Source: Verrucomicrobiales bacterium
GTDB lineage: Bacteria; Verrucomicrobiota; Verrucomicrobiia; Verrucomicrobiales; DEV007
NCBI GenBank assembly: GCA_002698785.1
Contig: PAAG01000013.1
Span: 62,001-126,000, forward strand
Direction: 5' to 3'
Length of the DNA: 64,000 nucleotides
Below are positions 35,137 to 43,200 of the stretch, in pieces; the first letter of the stretch is position 1, and the number at the start of each line of letters is the position of its first letter. The translations under genes and the position numbers were made by a program. The notes under the pieces are model-generated. The model was not told the DNA's origin, made no database searches, and worked only from the letters and a program-made list of their open reading frames with translations.

Positions 35137-38100
35137 TCAGGCGAGCCACGAACGGATTTCTTCCGCTTCGGCAAACTCGTCAGAAACTCGGAACGAAGCC
35201 CCAGCCTCAAGAGTGATCTGCTGGCCATTCGCACGTCGCACTTCCAGTCGCAGCGGTCGTTCACCCGGGAAAGTCACAGCCACTTCCCGAATCATGTCGA
35301 TGGCAGAAAGAGTATCCCTCACTGCATCCAGTCGCACCAATACAGGAGGAAGACCATTCGGTGCCGTGTGATGGGATCCATTTGACCCGTTGGCACCATT
35401 CTGACCGTTGTGATGGCCATTGGGAATCCCCGTTTGTGGCTGAGCCGGAACGAGAGCTGGATCCAGCTCGATGATTTTGACCTCATCGGCAGTCAGGCGG
35501 TTCATTTCCGACATGTTGTCCTGCTCGATTTTCGCCTTTACGGCGATCACGTTCCCTTTCTCCAGAAACTGGTTACATTTCTGGTAGGTCTCGTTCCAGA
35601 TCATCACATCTGTCGAGCCGGTAAAGTCTTCCAAAAGAAGAATCGCGAACGGCTTTCCTTCTCTCTTGGTGTATTTCACCGTCGCTTCGCCAATAATTCC
35701 GGCAAAGACCTGAGCCTTTTTTCCAGGCTTCATCTGCTGGAGGTCGCCGATGTTGGAATAGTTCCCTCGCTCCAGCATGATGCGGTATTCGTCGAGAGGG
35801 TGGCCCGTTACATAGAAGCCGAGCAGGTTCTTCTCGTGCGTGAGATACTCTCTCTGGTTCCACTCCACCTTATCCACCTCCTGAACCTCCGGAGCGGGAG
35901 CAGCAGTCATGAGCTCGTTCATGTCGAAGAGCGCTCCCTGACCTGTGACACGGTCTTTTTGCGCTGCGCTCGATCCAGCGATTACCTGCCCCACACGGGA
36001 GAACATATCGTCTCTCCTCTCATACGTGAAATCAAAGGCACCCGCCTTGATCAGGTTTTCCAGAATCTTCCTGTTCACCGACTTGCTATCGAGTCGGCTC
36101 GCAAAGTCCTCCATCGATTTGAATTCGCCATTCGCTTCTCGCTCTTTGATTGCGACAGCCATTGCTGCGCCACCGACGTTCTTGATCGCGGCGAGACCAA
36201 AACGAATCCCTTTCTTCCCATCCGGTAGTTTCTCCGGAGCGAACTTAAGCATGCTTCGGTTCACGTCCGGGGCCAAAATCTCCATTCCCATGCGCTGGCA
36301 CTCCGCCACAAAAACCGAAATCTTCTCCGTGTTGTTAATCTCGTTACTCAAGACCGCGGCCATGAATTCGACCGGGTAATTCGCCTTGAGATAGGCCGTG
36401 TGGTAACTGAGCAGACCGTACGCCGCCGAGTGAGATTTGTTGAAACCGTATCCAGCGAATTTTTCCAACAAGTCGAAAATGTCGTTCGCCTGTTTCTCGG
36501 GGATTTTGTTCACGTCGGCACAGCCAGCCACGAACTTCTTCCGCTGCTTCACCATCTCCGAGACTTTCTTCTTACCCATCGCACGGCGGAGAAGGTCAGC
36601 CTCACCGAGTGAGTATCCCGCGAGAAGGTTGGCTGCTCGCTGCACCTGCTCCTGGTAGATGAGAATCCCGTAGGTTTCCTTACTCGCCTCTTCGAGAAGG
36701 GGGTGAAGATACTGGACTTTCTTCTTCCCTTTTTTCCGGTCAATGAAGTCCGGGATAAGGTCCATCGGGCCCGGACGATAGAGGGCGATCAACGCGATGA
36801 TGTCCTCGATTCGATTTACGTCGAACTGGCGACACAAACTCATCATACCACCGGATTCCAACTGGAACACAGCGGTCGTCTCCCCCCGGTTCAGCAGATC
36901 AAAAGTAGCGGCATCGTCATAGCCTTTGTTATCCAGTTCGAAATCCGGCGTATGGACGTGCACCAGGTCGACCGCATCCTGAATCACGGTCAATGTCTTC
37001 AGACCGAGGAAGTCCATCTTCAACATCCCCAGGTCGGTCAGCGGGCTCATCGCAAACTGGGTCACGACCTCCCCTTCCTTACCACGGATGAGCGGAACGT
37101 GTTCGGTTAGTTCCCGATCCCCGATCACGACACCCGCCGCGTGGATACCTGTGCCTCGAGTCAGGCCCTCCAGGTATTCCGAGAACTTCCACAACTCGGC
37201 AGCCGTCGGGTTGTTTTCGAGTTCCTGTTTCAGATCAGGATTCTTCTTCCGAGCGTCCGCGAGTGTGATGTTCAGCTCGTTCGGAATCATCTTCGCCATC
37301 CGGTCGCCTTCGGAAAAGCTGAGTCCCATCACACGAGACACGTCTCGAACCACACTCTTCGCACCCAATGTCTGGAAAGTAATGATGTGGGAAACGGCTC
37401 GCTCGCCATATTTCCGGCGCACATACTCGATCACCTCAGGGCGACGAGTCTGGCAAAAGTCGATATCGATATCGGGAGGAGAGACACGTTCCGGGTTGAG
37501 GAATCGCTCGAAAATCAACCCGAATCGAAGCGGACAAAGGTCGGTAATTCCCAGCACATACGCCACCAGCGAACCTGCCGCCGAACCACGCCCCGGACCT
37601 ACCGGCACCCCGTTGTCTTTTGCCCATTTTACAAAGTCCCACGTAATCAGGAAGTAAGAGACGAATCCCATGCTTTCCATGATCCCGATTTCATAATCGA
37701 GACGTGTGCGGAGTTCCTGATCGGAATTTGCCCTGTCTCCATAACGCCACTCCAGTCCCTCAAAGCAGACTTTCCGGAAATAGGCTTCCCGCGGGCTGCC
37801 ATCTGGCGAATCGAACTGCGGATACTTTTCTGAACTCGTCGAATCCAGGTGAATCTCCACATTACACATCTCCGCAATACGAAGGGTGTTCGTGACCGCC
37901 TCGGGAATCTCTTTGAAGAGCTTCCGCATTTCGTTGGTCGTCTTGAAATATACCTCGGGGGAATACTTCATCCGGTTCTCATCCATCAGGAGAGATCCGG
38001 TACCGATACAGATCATTACATCGTGGGCATCGTGATCGGCGGCATTGAGAAAGTGGACGTCATTCGCCGCCACGAGGCCGAGGTCGAACTCTTTGCTGAA

Positions 38101-38718
38101 CTCCACCATCTGCTTTGTACAGGTGGCCTGCTCACTGAATCCGTGGTCGTGCACTTCCAGGAAAAAGTTATCTTTCCCGAAAATATCGACGAACTCACCA
38201 ATGCTCTTACGTGCGCCGTCGATATCGCCATTCTGGATGAACTGATTGACCTCTCCGTTGATACAGCCACTCAGGCAGATCAGACCATCCGCATGCTCCG
38301 CGAGCGCCTCCTTGTCGATCCGGGGCTTGTAATACATCCCCTCAAGGTGACCGATACTGGTCAGCTTCATCAGGTTGGCATATCCCTGATTCGTTGAAGA
38401 AAGGAGCGTCAGGTGGGAATTGCGCTTCTTTTTTGTTTTGCCCCCCCCTGCGACGGCTACAGGCTCCGTTTTCTTGTCGGTCAAACGAGTCCCGGGAGGA
38501 GTCAGGTAGGCTTCAAATCCAATGATCGGTTTGATGTCTGCTGCCTTGGCTTTCTGGTAAAAGTCAATGGCACCAAAGATGTTACCGTGATCTGTCATCG
38601 CGACCGCCGGCATCTTGCAGCGGTCGACCTTTTTCATCAGTTCACCAATCCGCACAGCTCCATCCAGCGTCGAGTATTCCGTGTGCAGATGAAGGTGGAT
38701 GAAGGGATCGGTGGGCAT
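35137..38718 (-). CDS. dnaE: DNA polymerase III subunit alpha
   Basis: The 1,193-residue replicative polymerase begins with a PHP domain (FIHLHLHTEYSTLDGAVR, AVAMTDHGNIFGAIDF). The palm has PDIDIDFCQTRRPEVIEYVR (about residues 410-430) carrying catalytic Asp residues, and VGPGRGSAAGSLVAYVLGI. A clamp-binding-like QGALF occurs near residue 926, and an OB-fold domain follows (FAILLLEDFTGSTDVMIW). Between the OB fold and the C-terminal domain is a Gly/Asn/His-rich linker (about 1097-1122) encoded near 35350-35430. It synthesises the chromosome with the beta clamp. The start at 38718 is the first ATG before the PHP motif. Confidence 0.97.
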   Translation of the reverse strand: MPTDPFIHLHLHTEYSTLDGAVRIGELMKKVDRCKMPAVAMTDHGNIFGAIDFYQKAKAADIKPIIGFEAYLTPPGTRLTDKKTEPVAVAGGGKTKKKRNSHLTLLSSTNQGYANLMKLTSIGHLEGMYYKPRIDKEALAEHADGLICLSGCINGEVNQFIQNGDIDGARKSIGEFVDIFGKDNFFLEVHDHGFSEQATCTKQMVEFSKEFDLGLVAANDVHFLNAADHDAHDVMICIGTGSLLMDENRMKYSPEVYFKTTNEMRKLFKEIPEAVTNTLRIAEMCNVEIHLDSTSSEKYPQFDSPDGSPREAYFRKVCFEGLEWRYGDRANSDQELRTRLDYEIGIMESMGFVSYFLITWDFVKWAKDNGVPVGPGRGSAAGSLVAYVLGITDLCPLRFGLIFERFLNPERVSPPDIDIDFCQTRRPEVIEYVRRKYGERAVSHIITFQTLGAKSVVRDVSRVMGLSFSEGDRMAKMIPNELNITLADARKKNPDLKQELENNPTAAELWKFSEYLEGLTRGTGIHAAGVVIGDRELTEHVPLIRGKEGEVVTQFAMSPLTDLGMLKMDFLGLKTLTVIQDAVDLVHVHTPDFELDNKGYDDAATFDLLNRGETTAVFQLESGGMMSLCRQFDVNRIEDIIALIALYRPGPMDLIPDFIDRKKGKKKVQYLHPLLEEASKETYGILIYQEQVQRAANLLAGYSLGEADLLRRAMGKKKVSEMVKQRKKFVAGCADVNKIPEKQANDIFDLLEKFAGYGFNKSHSAAYGLLSYHTAYLKANYPVEFMAAVLSNEINNTEKISVFVAECQRMGMEILAPDVNRSMLKFAPEKLPDGKKGIRFGLAAIKNVGGAAMAVAIKEREANGEFKSMEDFASRLDSKSVNRKILENLIKAGAFDFTYERRDDMFSRVGQVIAGSSAAQKDRVTGQGALFDMNELMTAAPAPEVQEVDKVEWNQREYLTHEKNLLGFYVTGHPLDEYRIMLERGNYSNIGDLQQMKPGKKAQVFAGIIGEATVKYTKREGKPFAILLLEDFTGSTDVMIWNETYQKCNQFLEKGNVIAVKAKIEQDNMSEMNRLTADEVKIIELDPALVPAQPQTGIPNGHHNGQNGANGSNGSHHTAPNGLPPVLVRLDAVRDTLSAIDMIREVAVTFPGERPLRLEVRRANGQQITLEAGASFRVSDEFAEAEEIRSWLA

Positions 38719-38869
38719 GGCGAGGACGGGAAAGAAGAAGGTGCGAAACTCACCTTAAATCCCTCCCGATCCACGGCAAGACTTTGTCCTTAAAATTCTG
38801 TTTTTCCTCGATTTCTCTTCAGAAAGCGATACAGAAAGCAGACCCCAACTCTGTCCCGCACTTGTGACA

Positions 38870-39889
38870 ATGACCGAATCCAGCCAATTCATTCGGAAGA
38901 GACTCGTATATCTGCTGCAATTTCTCGCAGTCGCCTTGCTCCTACCTCTCACCGGTTGTGTCACCATGACACCGGCTTCCAAAGAGAAGCCGGCAATCAA
39001 TGAAGCTCCTCCCGAGTCGAGCTTCACCAAGTTGGAAATCACCGTTCCCGGTAGCGACCGCACCTATCCCACATGGAGAACGAAGTCCTACGGGAAGCCC
39101 ATTCTTCTCCTCCACCCCATCAACGGACTGAACCCGGACCTGCTCCATTTCGCTCTCGAACTCGAAGACTGGGGCTACCGTGTCTATATGCCAAGCCTCT
39201 ACGGCGACCCGATTCTCGGGAAACCTGCCTACGGATACGACAAAGGCATGGCCACCATCAAAGTCATTCGCAAAGACGGAAATTGGAACCCTATCGCTAC
39301 CGACACTCTCGGGCCCGTAACTGATGATGTGGCTTACCTGGCTCGCTGGGTCTCTCGAAAGGAAGGGCGAAACATTGCCGTAATGGGAAACAGCCTCACT
39401 GGAAGCTTTCCCCTCGCCATTCTCGACGAACCGAGCGTAAAGGTCGCGGTCCTCGCACAGCCGGCAACCCCGGTCATGAAAGTGCCGCAGATCATGATGC
39501 GCATTCCGCAATCGGAAGAAATGCAGCGCTCCCTCTCCATGTCGGAGTCTGATTGGGGCAAGACAGTCTCTGCTCTGCGTCGCTATCCCTCCAAACGCAT
39601 CATCGGTTTCCACTACTCAAACGATCCCATTGCACCCATCGCCAAGTTTGACGAGCTGCACGATCGCCTGGCTGATGCTGGCCTTTCAAGCCGCTTCAAA
39701 GCCTACGTGAAGAGCCCGGCAGATAGCGACTACGCCAAAGAGCGTTCCGGATGGGTCGTAGGCAGTGAAACGGCCGAGAAGCGAAAAATGCTGACTCCTC
39801 ACTCCACCTACATCGTTCCCGAGAACTTCGAAGACCAGGAGTGGTTCCGCCGAAAGCTGAAGTCCTCCCTCGGGCAACTCTGGTGGTAG
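38870..39889 (+). CDS. Lipoprotein alpha/beta hydrolase (dienelactone-hydrolase-like)
   Basis: The ATG at 38870 gives 339 residues with a lipoprotein signal ending LLLPLTGC. The hydrolase core has ILLLHPINGLNPDLLHFALELEDWGY, the nucleophile elbow VMGNSLTGSFPL (GxSxxG with Ser in GNSLTG), FHYSNDPIAPIAKFDEL for the acid region, and a C-terminal HSTY. It is probably membrane-anchored and faces the periplasm. The substrate is unknown. The in-frame GTG at 38864 would add two residues. It is divergent from dnaE across a 151-base spacer in which I see no clear promoter. Confidence 0.75.
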   Translation: MTESSQFIRKRLVYLLQFLAVALLLPLTGCVTMTPASKEKPAINEAPPESSFTKLEITVPGSDRTYPTWRTKSYGKPILLLHPINGLNPDLLHFALELEDWGYRVYMPSLYGDPILGKPAYGYDKGMATIKVIRKDGNWNPIATDTLGPVTDDVAYLARWVSRKEGRNIAVMGNSLTGSFPLAILDEPSVKVAVLAQPATPVMKVPQIMMRIPQSEEMQRSLSMSESDWGKTVSALRRYPSKRIIGFHYSNDPIAPIAKFDELHDRLADAGLSSRFKAYVKSPADSDYAKERSGWVVGSETAEKRKMLTPHSTYIVPENFEDQEWFRRKLKSSLGQLWW

Positions 39890-39894
39890 CAAAT

Positions 39895-40671
39895 TCAGTT
39901 CTCCGAAAAGGAGAACTCATACGACCCCTGGTAGCAGGGAACCAGAATTTTTGATCCTTCTTTGATCACCAGATCGGCGGCAGTCTTTAACTGCGATTTC
40001 TTCAGCGTCTTGCCATTCCCCTTGTCGATCACGAAAAGAAAATCATCCTCATCGGTAAAGCCATAGTGAGAGATGATATGCTGGTCTTCGACGAGGAAAT
40101 TCCCGTGAGAAGTACCGGCCTCCGAACGCCACAGCTCGACCCCTTCCTTTGTCGAGAAAGCATGGATCCTGGCCTTGTCCTTTCCGTCCAGATTCCCTTC
40201 CACAACCGAGTAATAGAGAATCCCAGTCTCGGGATCGAAAATCGCCCGGGCAATGTTCTCCACGGAGAAAGCCGAAATCAGAGCCACTTCTTTTCTCGTC
40301 TCATCAATGATCGAAATGGCTTTCGTCTGGTAATGATCGGGACCGTAATGCGCATAGATCAATCGTCCTGACTCATACACATCTGTGCAGGGAAGGACCT
40401 CTTCCCCACCCACTTCAATCTCTGGAGAAATGAATCCGGGCAGTTCACCATGCCACACATTTCCCGGTCGATACGATTCGTACACCGATCCGCTGAGAGC
40501 CTTTGCTCCAGATACCCCACCAGAAGGGTTGAACTTCAATTGCTCCAATACAAACCCCTCGCTTGCAGCTTCGGCTTTACCTCCACTCTCGGTAGATAGA
40601 ACAATAGGTTCAGCGGACAAAAAGTGAGGAACTAAAAGACCGGACAGAAGAAGCAAAGTGAGTCGTGTCAT
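39895..40671 (-). CDS. Secreted propeller-like protein of unknown function
   Basis: The ATG at 40671 gives 258 residues with a signal peptide (RLTLLLLSGLLVPHFLSA). The body has repeated strands of the type GRLIYAHYGPDHY, ETGILYYSVVEG, IHAFSTKEGVELWRSE and FLFVIDKGNGKTLKKS, resembling PQQ/WD-type blades with EGVELW in place of the usual GxxxW. It is too short for a full eight-bladed propeller. I do not recognise the family. It is convergent with the lipoprotein hydrolase, five bases apart. Confidence 0.6.
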   Translation of the reverse strand: MTRLTLLLLSGLLVPHFLSAEPIVLSTESGGKAEAASEGFVLEQLKFNPSGGVSGAKALSGSVYESYRPGNVWHGELPGFISPEIEVGGEEVLPCTDVYESGRLIYAHYGPDHYQTKAISIIDETRKEVALISAFSVENIARAIFDPETGILYYSVVEGNLDGKDKARIHAFSTKEGVELWRSEAGTSHGNFLVEDQHIISHYGFTDEDDFLFVIDKGNGKTLKKSQLKTAADLVIKEGSKILVPCYQGSYEFSFSEN

Positions 40672-40762
40672 CGTCAATGAAGTTAGAATGGTGAATCTCA
40701 GAGATCACCATTCTAACAGACGAACGAGAGCACAAGCCGAATCGATATTTTTCGACCGAGCG

Positions 40763-42265
40763 CTACAACTCCGGCGCTTCCCACTTCGGAATACCGCCAT
40801 TCGCCATCTGCTCCTCATACCACACGTGGAAAGGGCGTGTTGGGGACATCGGTGCATCTTCGTTCACCATCAAAGGGCGAGCCTCTTTCCAGAATTCATC
40901 AAAAGCTGCCCTCAATTCCTCAACCACCTCAGGATGATCTGCGCTGATATCCTTCTCCTGGCCCGGATCCGCCTTCATATCGAAAAGAGCATCGCCAACC
41001 AAACGGTACTGGGAATTTCGCACCGCAAAACTGTTCCACTGGTAGTCGTTCGGTTCCTCGCCTGTTTTCCATCGGCCTCTGTGGGTGAAAAGAAAGCGAT
41101 CTGCCCAGCCTTCATTGTTCCCCTGAATCAAAGGAATCAGGCTCCTGCCCTCCACCTGTTCCTCCGGAATCTCCGCTCCGGCCAATCCCGCCAGGGTAGG
41201 AAGAATGTCGATATGGGCAGCAAGCGAATCGATGTCTTTTCCTGCCTCGATATGACCGTCCCACCGAACAAAGAATGGTACGCGCACACCACCCTCGTCC
41301 GAACTGCCTTTGGCACCCTTCATTCCTGCATTGTAGGGAAAAATGGGTGAACCATTCTCGTCGGTCCCCATAGGCTCATCTCTTTTCTTCCCACGCTTCG
41401 CCAGTCCCAAACCGCCACCGGCCGCACCATTGTCGGACATGAAGATAACCAATGTGTCCTCGAACAACTCCCACTCTTCCAGCTTCTCCAACAGCAGACC
41501 CATGTTTTCGTCGATGTTCTCGATCATTCCATAGAATCCAGCCGGATCCTCCGGGAATCCCATGTCAGTAAATCGCTTCTTGTTCTTCTCCGGAGCGATA
41601 TAGGGAGCATGCGGAGCATTGGTGGAAATGTAGGCAAAGAACGGAGCATCTCCCTCTTTCGCCTCTTTGATCCAGCCCAACCCTGCCTGGAAAAATACAT
41701 CAGTGCAGAAACCCTCCGTCTTCACGAAGGATCCATTGTGCCGCACCACCGGATCGAAATATTTATTGTCCGGGGCATCCGCACAACTGCAGTCGTAAGC
41801 CTGCCCAATACCTCCCGCACCGTGGATAAACGCCTCGTCAAACCCGCGCTGATCCGGCTGATATTCCTCCTCGTCGCCGAGGTGCCACTTGCCAAAAATA
41901 CCCGTGGTGTAGCCCGCGCTCTTCAGCACCTGGGGGAGGATCGTCGCATCCAGAGTCATGCGCTCGCGTTCGAGGATAGTATGAGTGATCCCATTCTTCA
42001 TAGGATGCCGACCCGTCATCAAAGCCGCCCGAGTCGGAGAGCAAGTCGGGCTCACCAGGAACCGATCGAATCGAAGGGATGTGTCATAGAGTGCATCCAG
42101 GTTCGGCGTCTTAATCCAGGAATTCCCATGCCGGCCCACCGGCGCATACCCCTGGTCGTCCGTAATCACGAGAATGATGTTCGGCTTGGAACCTTCTAAC
42201 TCGGCCGAGCGGCCAATCGAACAAACCAGACTCAAAACCAGGAAAAAGGGCAGGCAGTATCTCAT
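40763..42265 (-). CDS. Secreted sulfatase (type I), second copy
   Basis: From the ATG at 42265 the 500-residue protein has a signal peptide (RYCLPFFLVLSLVCSIGRSA) and sulfatase motifs: NIILVITDDQGYAPVGRHGN (calcium Asp pair at 36-37), CSPTRAALMTGRHP with the formylglycine Cys at residue 75, TGIFGKWHLGD, and MSDNGAAGGG for the second metal site. It is exported and removes sulfate esters; the substrate is unknown. It differs substantially from the 2388 sulfatase, so likely another subfamily. No maturase gene is nearby. Confidence 0.9.
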   Translation of the reverse strand: MRYCLPFFLVLSLVCSIGRSAELEGSKPNIILVITDDQGYAPVGRHGNSWIKTPNLDALYDTSLRFDRFLVSPTCSPTRAALMTGRHPMKNGITHTILERERMTLDATILPQVLKSAGYTTGIFGKWHLGDEEEYQPDQRGFDEAFIHGAGGIGQAYDCSCADAPDNKYFDPVVRHNGSFVKTEGFCTDVFFQAGLGWIKEAKEGDAPFFAYISTNAPHAPYIAPEKNKKRFTDMGFPEDPAGFYGMIENIDENMGLLLEKLEEWELFEDTLVIFMSDNGAAGGGLGLAKRGKKRDEPMGTDENGSPIFPYNAGMKGAKGSSDEGGVRVPFFVRWDGHIEAGKDIDSLAAHIDILPTLAGLAGAEIPEEQVEGRSLIPLIQGNNEGWADRFLFTHRGRWKTGEEPNDYQWNSFAVRNSQYRLVGDALFDMKADPGQEKDISADHPEVVEELRAAFDEFWKEARPLMVNEDAPMSPTRPFHVWYEEQMANGGIPKWEAPEL

Positions 42266-42314
42266 GCCCCGAGTCTTAGCTGGACAAAGGAATTCAGACA
42301 AGACCGCGAACGAG

Positions 42315-42353
42315 GATATCCGATTTCGTAAGATTTGCCCGAAATGTGATATC
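42315..42353. promoter_or_regulatory. Imperfect 14-bp inverted repeat in divergent spacer
   Basis: GATATC-N2-ATTTCG (42315-42328) is mirrored by CGAAAT-N2-GATATC (42340-42353), 12 of 14 positions pairing, with an 11-base centre. It sits in the 143-base gap between the divergent sulfatase and the secreted-protein/cyclase operon. This suggests an operator for a dimeric or tetrameric regulator. Confidence 0.4.
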
Positions 42354-42408
42354 TACGCGAACCAATGCCCCTTGACGCCCCCACACAATCGACGGACCTT
42401 TCCCCGCG

Positions 42409-43200
42409 ATGAGGTTCCAACGTATTTTATGTCTTCTCGGTGGGGTATTTGCCCTTTTTTCGGTGCACTCGGGCAACGCCGAAGAGGCCAACGCGACTCT
42501 TTACATCGTTGACCAATCTCCTGAACATGCCGAGATGGGTGGAGCCTGTATTCCCTACACACCGCTCGAAAAACCCGGCGAGAATCGAGAACTTCTCGCC
42601 TTCGCAAAGGGTCCTGCCGGTTCGACGATCGTCATGCTCGCACTTCAGGGAGATGCTGTTTACGGCGGACTGGAACCAGTCATCACCAAAATGACAGAGG
42701 ACTCGAAAGCGGCCCGCTTCCCCAATCCGGAAAGCGAGAAAAAATGGGCATTTACAGAGAAAACTCCAAAAGTTGATCTCTACGTTCTCGCCTTCACCGA
42801 AGGCGACCCGCAGTTGGAAAAGATCGGCGAATATCTTGAGTGGCTGAAAGATTCCCTCAAAGAAGGAGACGATGAAACCGCGATGCTGCACACGCACGCC
42901 ATCAAGAACCGCCTTTCCAACATCATGCGGCAGCAGAGCACAGATTCCTATCTTGAGACCTATGGTGATTCTCTCCTCGCCAACACCGACACCATAGTGG
43001 GCGAAGGAAAAGCCGCCGTAACTCGGGGTGCCACCAAAAATCTTCTACAGAATGAGGACACGAAACCAAGCGCTGCTGTCGCTGCCGTCCGGAGAGGCCT
43101 GAAGTCTATCGACGCGGAATGGAAAGAGGACAGCCGCGCCATCAAGTTCGGGCTCAATAGCCCCGGACTGCTTGTTTTCCCTATCACAACTACTCCTTGA
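42409..43200 (+). CDS. Secreted protein of unknown function upstream of a cyclase
   Basis: The 263-residue protein has a signal peptide (RILCLLGGVFALFSVHSGNA). The mature part is alpha/beta with no motif I recognise; it contains MGGACIPYTPLEKPGEN, TIVMLALQGDAVYGGLEP and a helical region LEKIGEYLEWLKDSLKEGDD. Its TGA overlaps the TTG start of the CHASE2 cyclase gene by three bases in TTGA, which points to coupled expression. It may interact with the extracytoplasmic CHASE2 domain (inference). Confidence 0.68.
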   Translation: MRFQRILCLLGGVFALFSVHSGNAEEANATLYIVDQSPEHAEMGGACIPYTPLEKPGENRELLAFAKGPAGSTIVMLALQGDAVYGGLEPVITKMTEDSKAARFPNPESEKKWAFTEKTPKVDLYVLAFTEGDPQLEKIGEYLEWLKDSLKEGDDETAMLHTHAIKNRLSNIMRQQSTDSYLETYGDSLLANTDTIVGEGKAAVTRGATKNLLQNEDTKPSAAVAAVRRGLKSIDAEWKEDSRAIKFGLNSPGLLVFPITTTP

